Assembly: GCA_027533105.1 (NCBI GenBank)
Contig: JAPZTW010000001.1
Location: forward strand, 186,001-250,000
Direction of reading: 5' to 3'
Length of the DNA: 64,000 nucleotides
Source: Sphingomonadaceae bacterium
GTDB lineage: Bacteria; Pseudomonadota; Alphaproteobacteria; Sphingomonadales; Sphingomonadaceae
In this document: positions 37,764 through 46,896 of the stretch, piece by piece
Layout: the number at the start of each line of letters is the position of its first letter
How positions within the stretch are numbered: the stretch's first letter is position 1
Notes under the pieces: generated by a model
Database searches by the model: none
The model's input: only the letters and a program-made list of their open reading frames with translations
What the model was told of the DNA's origin: nothing
Made by a program: the position numbers and the translations under genes

Positions 37764-38823
37764 AGATCGCGTCCCCTTCGCTACGCGCCCCCGCGATCAA
37801 GCTATCGAGCGCTTTCTTGGCCTTACTGAACCCGCTAATTGGGGTGCGACCGGTCGTAGTGAGCAGGTAGCCGGACTTCGGCCAAGTCGCTGAACCAGCC
37901 AGCCGATCTAGTTCTTCCACGACCGTCCCCGAAAGGGGTACGATATGGGCAACTCCATTCTTCGTACGGTCGGAGGGTATGACCCACTCCATGTTGGAGC
38001 GATCCAGCTCGGACCACCGCAACGCAGCCACCTCTTCACGCCGCTGACCAGTGAGAAGTGCAAGACGATAGAAAGCTCCCCACGGTTCACCCAACGTCTT
38101 GGCAGCAGCCCAGACGGCAACCAGCTCGCCTTCCTCCAGCACCCTCTCCCTCGATTTCGGTGCGGGGGGCTTCTTCATGTCGGCAAGCGGGTTTGTGGCA
38201 ATGCTTCCACGCTCGACAGCCCAACCAAACAACACACTCGCGTAGGTAAAGACAGCACGACGCATCGCCTTCTTTGACGCCGGTATGTTGTCGATGATCA
38301 ACTGGAGATCGTGGCGCCCAACGTGGGGTAATGGCTTCGCGCCGAGCGCAGGCTTGAGGTAATTGTTTGCGATCAACTTGGCCTGACGGACACTGGCCGG
38401 GCGTCTCTCGTCTCCCGCTGCGTAATCAACCAGCCAGAGGTCAACGATGCGGGAGAACGCTAGCTCAGTTTCAAGCTTCGTCTTCTCGGATGCCTTGCGT
38501 GCCTCCTCGTCCCTCGCTGCACGGGTTTCGGCCTCAAGCTCGCGGGGATCGATGTTCTGCGCGACTAACACTGCAAGGTCCTGAGCCCGCTTTCGGGCCT
38601 GATCTGGCGTCAGGTTACCATGCTTGCCGATTGTGTAGCGTGCAGGGGCAGTGGCATCTGCTTTGCCCGGCGCTGCCAACCGAAACTGGAACACATATGT
38701 CTTGCCGCCAGCGGGCGTGACCTTCAGGCCGAACCCGGCAATCTTCTCGTCCCACAGGAAATAGCTTTTCGTGCCCGGGATTGCCGCATCAACCGCCCGC
38801 TTCGTTATGTTTGCCTTCGCCAT
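37699..38823 (-). pseudogene. tyrosine recombinase/integrase, C-terminally truncated
   Basis: The protein (374 residues from ATG 38823, GGAAGGGG before it) has the DUF4102 arm-binding domain (NITKRAVDAAIPGTKSYFLWDEKIAGFGLKVTPAGGKTY), the core-binding domain and the start of the catalytic domain with the first Arg (LLTGQRREEVAALRW, R261/262) and the Lys hairpin (TKNGVAHIVPLS). After residue about 350 the sequence is unrelated and stops, so the HxLR box and the catalytic Tyr are missing. It reads toward the tRNA gene from the far end of the element. Confidence 0.88.
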
Positions 38824-38849
38824 GCTGAGCCCCTTCCGCCGCCTCTCTG

Positions 38850-38869
38850 GCAATCAGATGGCAATCAGG
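38850..38869 (+). repeat. right copy of paired GCAATCAG sites, candidate integrase arm site
   Basis: GCAATCAGATGGCAATCAGG differs from the left copy (35660-35679) at one position. It lies 27 bases upstream of the integrase ATG, so integrase bound here would also cover its own promoter. Confidence 0.55.
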
Positions 38870-38921
38870 CCGAAACAAATCAAGGATAGCGGCTGATAAT
38901 ATTTGACTGCAAATTATGGTG

Positions 38922-38941
38922 TTAGCTCCGCATAGAGCTAA
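38922..38941. repeat. inverted repeat next to attR
   Basis: TTAGCTC and GAGCTAA are perfect 7-base arms around CGCATA, 31 bases inside attR in an AT-rich stretch. It could be a regulator or directionality-factor site, or only a hairpin. Confidence 0.35.
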
Positions 38942-38972
38942 GACTTAGCAAATATTCCCCTATATTCTTTTA

Positions 38973-39019
38973 ACTCTTAATCAGCGGGTCCTAGGTTCGA
39001 GCCCTAGTGCGTCCACCAC
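38973..39019 (+). repeat. right attachment site (attR), copy of tRNA-Lys 3' half
   Basis: Exact 47-base copy of 35557-35603. It holds half of the anticodon arm and the T arm and acceptor 3' strand but no D arm, so it is not a tRNA gene. It marks the right end of the element. Confidence 0.93.
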
Positions 39020-39069
39020 CCCCTCAAAATCCGGTGGCCCAGACGGCGACGCCAGCGCGCGTTTGGCGG

Positions 39070-39525
39070 TCAGGCGCCCATGGCGTCGAGTTCGCCAACG
39101 ACGATGCTGGTCAGTTCGTCCACGGTGTGGCGGGTCAGGTCCTTGTCGATCATGGCCACGATCCGCCGCTGCGTGGCCGGGTCGAGCGCGCGGCGGAATG
39201 CCGCAAGTGAGCGTGGCGGGGCAACCACGACCACATCGGGGCTGTCCCGATCATCCAGTGCGCTGACCAGTTCGGCGACTTCGGCGGCGAAGCGATCCTC
39301 GTTGCGCTGGTGCGGATCGCCCCGGCTGACCGTGTCACTGCCCGAACCAAAGCGCGATCCGGCGATCCCGGGGCCGTCGCTCATGATTTCACGGTTGGCC
39401 GGATTGCGGTGCGCCTCGTGCCCGACCACCGACAGATTCGGACGGCGAAAATCGCCCACATTGCGCAACACCAGCAAACGCCCGCCATCGAGCAGGACAA
39501 CATGGGCTCCATGCCGCAGAATCAT
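39070..39525 (-). CDS. host attachment family protein
   Basis: The 151-residue soluble protein matches the host attachment protein family of alphaproteobacteria: VLLDGGRLLVLRNVGD at the start, an internal loop RNEDRFAAEVAELVSAL, VVVVAPPRSLAAFRRAL and the closing KDLTRHTVDELTSIV. The fold is related to eRF1-like baeRF domains. The name comes from plant-associated bacteria; the biochemical role is unknown. It is the first chromosomal gene right of the element. Confidence 0.82.
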   Translation of the reverse strand: MILRHGAHVVLLDGGRLLVLRNVGDFRRPNLSVVGHEAHRNPANREIMSDGPGIAGSRFGSGSDTVSRGDPHQRNEDRFAAEVAELVSALDDRDSPDVVVVAPPRSLAAFRRALDPATQRRIVAMIDKDLTRHTVDELTSIVVGELDAMGA

Positions 39526-39621
39526 TGCGCATCATCCCTTTCGGCCAAGGTTTTCGGGTGAGACTCTGCTTATGGAGACCCGCCAGCGCCTGCCATCGGG
39601 TTTGTTACGGAGCCAGGCCGA

Positions 39622-40296
39622 TCAGGACCGGCCCTCCGCCGCCTTCGGACGATAGTTGCGCCGCCAGGCCTGTTCCGATCCCAGGCCGGCCGCGAAGGCA
39701 ATCCGCAAGGCTTCGGCAAAACTCGCGACATCGAGCTTGGTCATCAGGTTGGCACGATAGACCTCGACCGTGCGCGGGCTGATGCCCAGATCGAAGGCGA
39801 TCGTCTTGTTGGGATAGCCGCAGGCCAGCCCGTCCAGCACCTCGCGCTCGCGCTCGGTCAGCTTGCCCAGTTGGGTGCTTGCCCAATCGCTACGGCGGTG
39901 CAGTTCCTCGCGATCGTTGAGCGCGGCAAAGGCCAGGTCGATCGAGTGGAGGAGCCGCTCCCGGTCGAAGGGCTTTTCCAGAAAGTCGATCGCGCCCGAG
40001 CGCATGGCCCTGACCGCCAGGGCGACATCGCCATGGCCCGTGAGCAGGATCACCGGCTGGGCAAAGCCCTGCTCCGCCATCGCCTGTTGCACGGCCAGCC
40101 CATCCAGGCCCGGCATGCGGATATCGAGCAGGACGCAAGCCTTGCCGTCGCGATCAGCCCCCTTCAGGAACAGTTCGCCGCTGGCCCAGCGCTCGGTGCG
40201 AAATCCGGCGTTACGCAGCAGGAAATCAAGCGAACGCCGGACCGACTCCTCGTCATCCACGATATGCACCAGCCGCTTGTCGGCATCGTCAGCCAT
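39622..40296 (-). CDS. fixJ: FixJ-type response regulator
   Basis: The 224-residue protein has a receiver domain (IVDDEESVRRSLDFLL; phospho-acceptor D58 in LLDIRMPGLDG; KPF with the conserved Lys) and a LuxR/FixJ HTH (LTEREREVLDGLACGYPNKTIAFDLGISPRTVEVYRANLMTKL). ATG 40296 overlaps the end of the FixL-type kinase gene by 8 bp, so they are a pair. In rhizobia FixJ activates fixK and nifA under low oxygen; the targets here are unknown. Confidence 0.9.
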   Translation of the reverse strand: MADDADKRLVHIVDDEESVRRSLDFLLRNAGFRTERWASGELFLKGADRDGKACVLLDIRMPGLDGLAVQQAMAEQGFAQPVILLTGHGDVALAVRAMRSGAIDFLEKPFDRERLLHSIDLAFAALNDREELHRRSDWASTQLGKLTEREREVLDGLACGYPNKTIAFDLGISPRTVEVYRANLMTKLDVASFAEALRIAFAAGLGSEQAWRRNYRPKAAEGRS

Positions 40297-42154
40297 CGCT
40301 GTCCTCCGCAACGGGAACTGTGAAATGGAAGGCCGCGCCGCCGGTCGGCACCCGCTCGTGCCACATCCGCCCACCATTGGCCTCGATGATCGTCCGGGAG
40401 ATCGCCAGACCCATGCCCTTGGTGCGCGCGCCGCTGAACGGCTCGAACAGGTGATGCTCCATTTCGGGCGGCAAGCCGGGACCATCGTCGAGCACGGTAA
40501 AATGAACGCCATCCGGATGCGGTTCGGCATAGACTTCGATCCGTCCGGTGCCCCCCAGGGCTTCGAAGGCGTTGCGCACCAGGTTGATCAGCACTTGCTG
40601 GATCTGGATCCGGTCCGCGAAGATCGCCGGACAATCCGGCGAGATTTCCATGTGCAGGTTGACCGAACCGGCATCGGCACCGGGCAAGGCCAGCGCAAGC
40701 GCGTCCTTGACCACTTCGGCCGTATCCGCGATCCGCCGCTCCAGATCGCTGCGAGCCAGGAAGGCGCGCAGCCGGTGGATGATCTCGCCGGCGCGCAAGG
40801 CCTGTCGGCTCGATTCTTCCAGCGCCTCGCGCAGCAAGGCAACTGCGCCTTCCCCGCCGGCGGGATCGATTGACGCGGCCGCCTGCAGGTAGTTGGCAAT
40901 CGCGGTCAATGGCTGGTTCAGTTCGTGCGCCAGGGCCGAGCCCATGGTTGCCAGGGCCGCACCGCGCGAGATCTGGGCCAGTTCGGCTTCGGTTTCGCGC
41001 AGTTGCGCGGCATCCGCCTCGCGCTGGGTCAGGTCCCGAATGAACCCGGTGAATACCCGTCGCCCATCGACCTCGAACTCTCCGACATGCAGTTCATGGG
41101 CGAAGACCGACCCATCCTTGCGCTGGCCGAACACGCGCCGCGCCTTGCCGATGATATGGCGCACGCCGCCGGCGCGATACCGGGCGAGATAGCCATCGTG
41201 GCGCGACCGGTCAGGCTCAGGCATCAACATCGCAATGTTCTGACCGACGACCTCGGCGGCGCGATAGCCGAACAACCGCTCGGCAGCCGCACTGAACGAT
41301 TCGACAATGCCGTATTCGTCCATCGTGATCATCGCATCGGGCACCGTGTCGACGATCGAGCGCAGCCGCGCCGCGTTTTCACGCAGGACCCGCTCCCGCT
41401 CGAGATCCGGCGTGATATCGCGCAGCACCCCGCAATAGGCAATCAGCCGCCCGAACTGATCGCGGATCGGCTTGGCGGTCAGATCGACCATCACTTGCGA
41501 CCCATCCTTGCGCTTGCGCCAGCCGCGATCCCGAAAGCCGCCCATTTCCACAACCTGGGAAAGTCGCTCACCGATCCCGATATCCTGCTGTTCATCCGGA
41601 ACCTGGATGATCGACAGCGTCTGCCCGATGGCCTCGCTGGCAGTCCAGCCAAACAGGCGTTCTGCCCCAGAACTCCACATGCTGATCTTCTGGTCCAGCC
41701 CCGCCATGATGATCGCATAGTCGGCCGCACTGTCGATCAGCAGTTGCATCGCCAGGTGCGAGGTCTGCTCGCGCGTTTGCAGCGCGACCTGCTCGGTCTT
41801 GCGGTTGGCGAAGAGCAGCGCGCCACCAATCTCCCCGTCCAGGTCGCGCCAGGGCATCATCTTCCATTCCACCCAGTCGATGGTCCCGTCCGGCCATTGC
41901 AGGATTTCGAGATCGCTTGACTCGGTGGCACCGGCGAGGATGCGGCGGTGCGTGGCGCGGACGTCTTCGGGCATCCCGGGAAAGACATCGTAATGCAGCT
42001 GGCCGACCACGTCCCGCTCACCGAGGCCGAACTCCTCGCGGAAGCGCCGGCTGCAGCCGAGATAGCGCATGTCGCGATCGAATATGGCGATCCCTGCCGG
42101 AACATTATCCAGCATCAGCTCGCAAATCTGGCCACTCGCTGCGATACCTAGCAA
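40289..42154 (-). CDS. fixL: FixL-type PAS sensor histidine kinase, haem PAS conserved
   Basis: About 621 residues hold three PAS domains, HisKA and HATPase. The third PAS reads MPEPDRSRHDGYLARYR then HIIGKARRVFGQRKDG, with H319 at the position of the FixL haem ligand and the Arg after HIIG at the oxygen-switch position. The H-box is ALAHELNQPLTAI, the N-box LINLVRNAFEAL, then DDGPGLPP. No membrane helix is seen, so it is cytoplasmic. The start is unsure: TTG 42154 has GGAGAGCGGC before it; ATG 42115 and GTG 42226 are alternatives. Confidence 0.88.
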   Translation of the reverse strand: MLGIAASGQICELMLDNVPAGIAIFDRDMRYLGCSRRFREEFGLGERDVVGQLHYDVFPGMPEDVRATHRRILAGATESSDLEILQWPDGTIDWVEWKMMPWRDLDGEIGGALLFANRKTEQVALQTREQTSHLAMQLLIDSAADYAIIMAGLDQKISMWSSGAERLFGWTASEAIGQTLSIIQVPDEQQDIGIGERLSQVVEMGGFRDRGWRKRKDGSQVMVDLTAKPIRDQFGRLIAYCGVLRDITPDLERERVLRENAARLRSIVDTVPDAMITMDEYGIVESFSAAAERLFGYRAAEVVGQNIAMLMPEPDRSRHDGYLARYRAGGVRHIIGKARRVFGQRKDGSVFAHELHVGEFEVDGRRVFTGFIRDLTQREADAAQLRETEAELAQISRGAALATMGSALAHELNQPLTAIANYLQAAASIDPAGGEGAVALLREALEESSRQALRAGEIIHRLRAFLARSDLERRIADTAEVVKDALALALPGADAGSVNLHMEISPDCPAIFADRIQIQQVLINLVRNAFEALGGTGRIEVYAEPHPDGVHFTVLDDGPGLPPEMEHHLFEPFSGARTKGMGLAISRTIIEANGGRMWHERVPTGGAAFHFTVPVAEDSDG

Positions 42155-42511
42155 GCCGCTCTCCGACTGGTGTCCGGATCCATCGGAGTAATACCGACGA
42201 AAACATACGCAAGCTTGCGGCCGCACCGTGCGGGTTGCAAGTCGCAAAAATCGTTAGCTGCGCCGCTTTTCCGCAAGAAGCCCGGTTCCGGTTGCTGCCC
42301 TCCGATCGCTCCTTGGCGGGGCAACCGCCGGGTCACTATCCGGAGTTTCCCGGATAGCGGCGAGTCGCCCCGCCGTGGGATCGCCAGACCCGGATTGAGC
42401 TGACCGGGACGCCCCCTTGCCCCCATCGACATTCCCGGGAAAATCGGCAACCTTGCGGTTGGATCGCGCCGGCTGCCGCGCCACGCGCCCGGCGGCGGGA
42501 CGGGAGGGGGA
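42155..42511. other. divergent intergenic region between fixL and the ABC operon
   Basis: No gene is supported in these 357 bases. They hold two palindromes: CGCAAGCTTGCG (42208-42219, perfect 12-mer) on the fixL side and CTATCCGG-AGTTTC-CCGGATAG (42336-42357, perfect 8-base arms) nearer the middle. Either may be an operator or a terminator hairpin. I find no clear FNR/FixK box (TTGAT-N4-ATCAA). Confidence 0.5.
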
Positions 42512-43225
42512 ATGAGCGAGCGGCCTGCCATCTATCGCACCGCCGGGCTGACCAAGTCCTATGGCACCGGCCCAACCGCGGTCCATGCGCTGCGCGGGGT
42601 GGATCTGACGGTTCATGCCGGGGAGCTGCTGGTGCTGCTGGGGCCATCGGGTTCGGGCAAGTCCACCCTGCTCAACATCCTGGGCGGGCTGGACAGCGCC
42701 ACATCGGGCCAGGCCTGGTTCGAGGATACCGAGATCACCGCGCTCGATGCCGATGGGCTGACCGAATATCGCCGCCGCTCGATCGGCTTCGTGTTCCAGT
42801 TCTACAACCTGATCGCCGCGCTGACCGCGCGCGAAAACGTGCAGCTGATCACCGATATCGCCGAGGATCCCATGGCCCCGGAAGCGGCACTGGCGCTGGT
42901 CGGCCTGGAGGGGCGGATGGATCACTTTCCGGCCCAGCTTTCCGGTGGTGAGCAGCAGCGCGTCGCCATTGCCCGCGCCATTGCCAAGCGGCCGCAGGTG
43001 CTGCTGTGCGACGAGCCGACCGGCGCGCTCGACAGCGAAACCGGGATCCGCGTGCTGACCGCGCTCGAAACCGTCAATCGCGAGGTCGGCACGACAGTGA
43101 TGATCATCACCCACAATGCCGTGATCGCCGACATGGCGGACGAGGTGGTCCACTTTGCCGACGGCGCGATCGCCTCGCACACCAGCAATCCCCGCCGCAG
43201 GCCGCCCGGCGAGCTGTCCTGGTGA
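42512..43225 (+). CDS. ABC transporter ATP-binding protein (MacB/LolD type)
   Basis: The 237-residue ATPase has Walker [10 protein letters not shown] (residues 44-52), signature [15 protein letters not shown], Walker [13 protein letters not shown] and the MacB/LolD-type Q-loop FVFQFYNLI. It powers the FtsX-like permease encoded next, whose GTG overlaps its stop by 4 bp, together with a HlyD-type adaptor. The arrangement ATPase-permease-adaptor matches DevA/MacB-like mechanotransmission exporters. Confidence 0.93.
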   Translation: MSERPAIYRTAGLTKSYGTGPTAVHALRGVDLTVHAGELLVLLGPSGSGKSTLLNILGGLDSATSGQAWFEDTEITALDADGLTEYRRRSIGFVFQFYNLIAALTARENVQLITDIAEDPMAPEAALALVGLEGRMDHFPAQLSGGEQQRVAIARAIAKRPQVLLCDEPTGALDSETGIRVLTALETVNREVGTTVMIITHNAVIADMADEVVHFADGAIASHTSNPRRRPPGELSW

Positions 43226-45582
43226 ACGCGCTGCCGCCCCTGACCCGCAAGCTGCTGCGCGATCTTTGGCGGCTGCGCGGTCAGGCGCTGGCGATTGCCC
43301 TCGTCATGGCCGCGGGCGTGGGCATGGCGGTGATGTCCTATGGCATGATGCGCAGCCTCGATGCCGCGCGCAGCGCCTATTACGAGGGGTACAACCTGGC
43401 CCAGGTCTGGGTGCCGCTGCGCCGGGCGCCCGACAGCCTGGCCCGTGAACTGGCCGAAGTGCCGGGCGTCGCCGGCGTGGAAACGCGGCTGTCGGGCGCC
43501 GCCACGCTCGACCTGCCGGGGATCGCCGAGCCGGTCCTCGCGCGGCTCCACTCGCTGCCCGTGCGGCTTAACCGCGCGGTCCTGCGCTCTGGCCGGATGC
43601 CGCGGGCCGAACATCCCAACGAGGTGATTGTTAGCGAGGCCTTCGCCAAGGCCGCGCGGTTGGCCCCGGGCGACCGGCTGCCGGCGCTGGTCTATGGCAA
43701 GCGGATCGAACTGGTGCTGGTCGGCACGGCAATCTCGCCCGAGCATGTCTATGCCGTGGCCCCGGGCCAAATCTTTCCCGACAATCGCCGGTTCGGGATC
43801 ATCTGGATGGCGCGCGAGCCGCTGGCAGCCGCGCTCGACATGCGCGACGGGTTCAACGAGGTGCTCCTGCGGCTGGCACCCGGCGCGTCCGAACAGGACG
43901 TGATCCGCCGGGCCGACCGGATCAGCGCCGCCTTTGGCCCCGCTGGTGCCTATGGCCGCGATCTGGACATCTCGAACCGGTTCCTGACCAGCGAGATCGA
44001 CCAGCTGCGCACCATGGTGCGGATCCTGCCGCCGATCTTCCTCCTGGTCTCGGCCTTCCTGCTCAACATCCTGCTGGCCCGCCTGATCGATACCGAGCGC
44101 GAGGTGATCGGGCTGCTCAAGGCCTTTGGCTATCGCAGCGCGCCGATTGCCTGGCACTATGCCCAGCTGGCGCTGCTGCTGTCGCTGGGCGGCGTGGCGC
44201 TTGGCTGGGCGCTGGGCCTGTGGCTGGGACGGGGGGTGACGGGGATCTACCTCGACTACTTTGCCTTCCCGGCGCTGACCTTTTCGGCCGGGGCCGATAT
44301 CTATCTCGGTTCCGCCGCCATGGCCCTTGCCGCCGCGCTGGCCGGGGCGGTTTCGGCGGTCTGGCGGGCGCAGCGACTGACCCCGGCCGAGGCGATGCGC
44401 CCCCCTGCCCCGGCGCGCTATTCGAGCGGCCCCTTGTCGAGCCGGCTGGTTCGGCTGCTGCCCGACGAGCCGAGCCGGATGATCCTGCGCGGATTTTTCC
44501 GCCGCCCCCTGCGCACCATCGCCAGCGTGCTGGGCCTCGCCATGGCCCTGGCGCTCTATGTCGCCTCGGCCAGTTCGACCGACAATGTCGAGCGGCTGAT
44601 CCAGCTGGTGTTCGAACGCGGCCAGCGGGCGGACCTGGCCCTCTCCTTCACCGAACCGCGCGACGGGCGCGTTCGGCGCGAGCTGGCGCTACTGCCCGGC
44701 GTGCAGCGGGCCGAACCCTATCGTGCCATTGCCGCCGAGCTGATCCACGGCCCGCATCGCGAGCGTGAAGCCGTGCTGGGCCTGCCGCGCGGCAGCGCGC
44801 TGATGCGGATCGTTGCGCTGGATGGCACAACGATAGAGCCCCCACCGGGCGGCGCGCTGATCTCCAGCCAGCTCGCCCGCAAGCTGGACATCGCCGCCGG
44901 TGACCGGCTCGAGGTGCAGGTCACCGAGGGGCAGCGCCAGCGCTTCTCCCTGCCGATCACCGCCGTGGTCGACGTGCCGCTGGGCGCCTCGCTGGTGATC
45001 GAGCGCGGCGCGCTCAATCGCCTGCTGCGCGAAGGGGACGTTGCCACCGGAGCCTACCTGATGACCGACCCGCAGCAGGCCCCCGCGCTGTTCGCCCGGC
45101 TCAAGCAGACGCCGCTGGTCGCCTCGGTCAGCGTTGCCGCCAACGCCGTGCGCGGCATCCGCGAGACGATTGCCGAGAGCATGGGCATCGTCACCCTGTT
45201 CAACACCCTGTTCGCCATGCTGATCGTGGTGGGCGTGACCTATACCGGCGCGCGGATCAGCCTGTCCGAACGGGCGCGCGACCTCGCCTCGATGCGGGTG
45301 CTGGGCTTCCGCAAGGGCGAGGCCGGGTTTGTGCTGGTGGGTGAGCAAGCCCTGCTCGCCCTCGCTGCCCTGCCGCTGGGGCTGGTGCTGGGAATGGCGC
45401 TGTCGCGCTATATCGCCAGCAGCTTTTCATCGGATATGTTCATGATCCCCGCCGCCGTCAGCGCGCGCACCCTGGCCGAGGGCGTGCTGGTGGTGGCGGT
45501 GGCAGCGGCGGCCACCGCCGTGCTGGTGCGGCGCAGCGCCGACCGGCTCGACCTGGTCCGCGCGCTCAAGACCCGGGAGTGA
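43222..45582 (+). CDS. FtsX-like ABC transporter permease
   Basis: The 786-residue membrane protein has an N-terminal helix ([23 protein letters not shown]), a large periplasmic domain, and two FtsX modules of three helices ([64 protein letters not shown]). The double FtsX layout is that of large permeases that move lipids, peptides or lipoproteins. The start is GTG 43222; a longer frame would overlap the ATPase gene in another phase. Confidence 0.9.
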   Translation: MNALPPLTRKLLRDLWRLRGQALAIALVMAAGVGMAVMSYGMMRSLDAARSAYYEGYNLAQVWVPLRRAPDSLARELAEVPGVAGVETRLSGAATLDLPGIAEPVLARLHSLPVRLNRAVLRSGRMPRAEHPNEVIVSEAFAKAARLAPGDRLPALVYGKRIELVLVGTAISPEHVYAVAPGQIFPDNRRFGIIWMAREPLAAALDMRDGFNEVLLRLAPGASEQDVIRRADRISAAFGPAGAYGRDLDISNRFLTSEIDQLRTMVRILPPIFLLVSAFLLNILLARLIDTEREVIGLLKAFGYRSAPIAWHYAQLALLLSLGGVALGWALGLWLGRGVTGIYLDYFAFPALTFSAGADIYLGSAAMALAAALAGAVSAVWRAQRLTPAEAMRPPAPARYSSGPLSSRLVRLLPDEPSRMILRGFFRRPLRTIASVLGLAMALALYVASASSTDNVERLIQLVFERGQRADLALSFTEPRDGRVRRELALLPGVQRAEPYRAIAAELIHGPHREREAVLGLPRGSALMRIVALDGTTIEPPPGGALISSQLARKLDIAAGDRLEVQVTEGQRQRFSLPITAVVDVPLGASLVIERGALNRLLREGDVATGAYLMTDPQQAPALFARLKQTPLVASVSVAANAVRGIRETIAESMGIVTLFNTLFAMLIVVGVTYTGARISLSERARDLASMRVLGFRKGEAGFVLVGEQALLALAALPLGLVLGMALSRYIASSFSSDMFMIPAAVSARTLAEGVLVVAVAAAATAVLVRRSADRLDLVRALKTRE

Positions 45583-45584
45583 CC

Positions 45585-46790
45585 ATGACCAAGCCAACCT
45601 TCACCGGACCACGCCTGCTGATCGGGCTGATCGTCATCGCCCTGGCGCTGGCCGGCTGGTTCATGCTGCGCAAGCCCGCGCTCGAGGTAGAGACCGCGCT
45701 GGTCCATCGCGGCCCGATGGCGGTCACGGTCGATGACCTGGGCGAAACCCGGGTCAGCGACCTCTTCACCGTCTATGCCCCGGTAACGGGCGAGCTGCTG
45801 CGCCTGCCGCATAAGCCCGGCACCGCCGTGGCCGCGGGCGAGGTCGTGGCGCTGATCCAGCCGATCCAGCCCGCCCCGGTCGATCGCCGTGCCTATGCCG
45901 AAACGCTTGACCGGATCGAGGCGCTGCGCGCCGACCTCGCCGCCGCCCGGGCCGGGGTGCAGGAGGCGCAGGTCACCGAGCAGCTGGCCCGCACCACGCT
46001 GCAACGGATCGAGGCGCTGCAGGCGCGCGGCTTTGTCTCGCGCGCGCAATACGATGCCGCGCGCAGCGAGCGGGACCGCGCCCGCGCCGCGACCCGCGCC
46101 GCCACCCAGGCTGCCGATGCCGCGCTGCACGCCCTGCGCGCGGCCGAAACGGGCCTGCGCACCGGCAGCGGGGCACCACCGGCCGGTCAGGCGATCGAAG
46201 TGCGCGCGCCCAGCGCGGGCGTGGTCCTGAGCCAGCTGCATGAAAGCGGTGGCCCGGTTGCCGCCAGCACGCCCTTGCTCGAGCTGGGCGATCCGGCCCG
46301 GCTTGAGGTGGTCGCCGAAATGCTCAGCGCCGATGCCGTCAAGGTTGTACGCGGTGCCGCGGTCGAAATCACCGCCTGGGGCGGCGAACAGCCGCTGCCG
46401 GGCAAGGTCCGGCTGGTCGAGCCGCTGGGCTTTCGCAAGATCTCGGCCCTGGGGGTCGAGGAACAACGGGTCCGGGTCATCATCGACCTGACCGGGCCGC
46501 GCGAGCGCTGGCAACGACTCGGCCATGGCTACCGCGTGGGCGTGAAGATAGCGCAGTGGAGCGGCGGCAATGTGCTGCAGGTGCCGATTGGCGCGCTATT
46601 TCGCGATGGCACCGGCTGGGCCGCCTTTATCGTGGACAGCGATAGCCGGGCCCGCCGCATCGCCGTTTCGGTCGGGCAGATGAACGAAGAGACCGCCCAA
46701 ATCCTTGGCGAGCTTGACGAAGGACAGGCGGTTATCGTCCATCCCGGCGAAAAGGTCCGCGACGGGGTCCGCGTGACCGCCGCCGACTGA
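45585..46790 (+). CDS. HlyD/MacA-type periplasmic adaptor subunit
   Basis: The 401-residue protein has one N-terminal membrane helix (LLIGLIVIALALAGWFML), a lipoyl-like strand pair (VYAPVTGELLRLPHKPGTAVAAGEVVALI; IEVRAPSAGVVLSQL), a helical hairpin of about 100 residues and a beta-barrel. It bridges the ABC pump to an outer-membrane channel not encoded here. ATG 45585 has GGGAG upstream; GTG 45579 overlapping the permease stop is possible. Confidence 0.9.
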   Translation: MTKPTFTGPRLLIGLIVIALALAGWFMLRKPALEVETALVHRGPMAVTVDDLGETRVSDLFTVYAPVTGELLRLPHKPGTAVAAGEVVALIQPIQPAPVDRRAYAETLDRIEALRADLAAARAGVQEAQVTEQLARTTLQRIEALQARGFVSRAQYDAARSERDRARAATRAATQAADAALHALRAAETGLRTGSGAPPAGQAIEVRAPSAGVVLSQLHESGGPVAASTPLLELGDPARLEVVAEMLSADAVKVVRGAAVEITAWGGEQPLPGKVRLVEPLGFRKISALGVEEQRVRVIIDLTGPRERWQRLGHGYRVGVKIAQWSGGNVLQVPIGALFRDGTGWAAFIVDSDSRARRIAVSVGQMNEETAQILGELDEGQAVIVHPGEKVRDGVRVTAAD

Positions 46791-46896
46791 ACCACCCTTG
46801 CGACAAACTTTGCCCGGGCGCGGGATTGACGCGCGCCCCGGCGCTGCGCATCCTGCATTGCAAAGAGAAACCGGTTTCGACGCAGGAGGGGATGGA

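Noticed and set aside
38973..39019. Second tRNA-Lys gene
   Set aside because: Only the 3' half is present; the D arm and 5' acceptor strand are missing. It is attR.
42208..42219. FNR/FixK box before fixL
   Set aside because: CGCAAGCTTGCG is palindromic but does not match TTGAT-N4-ATCAA.
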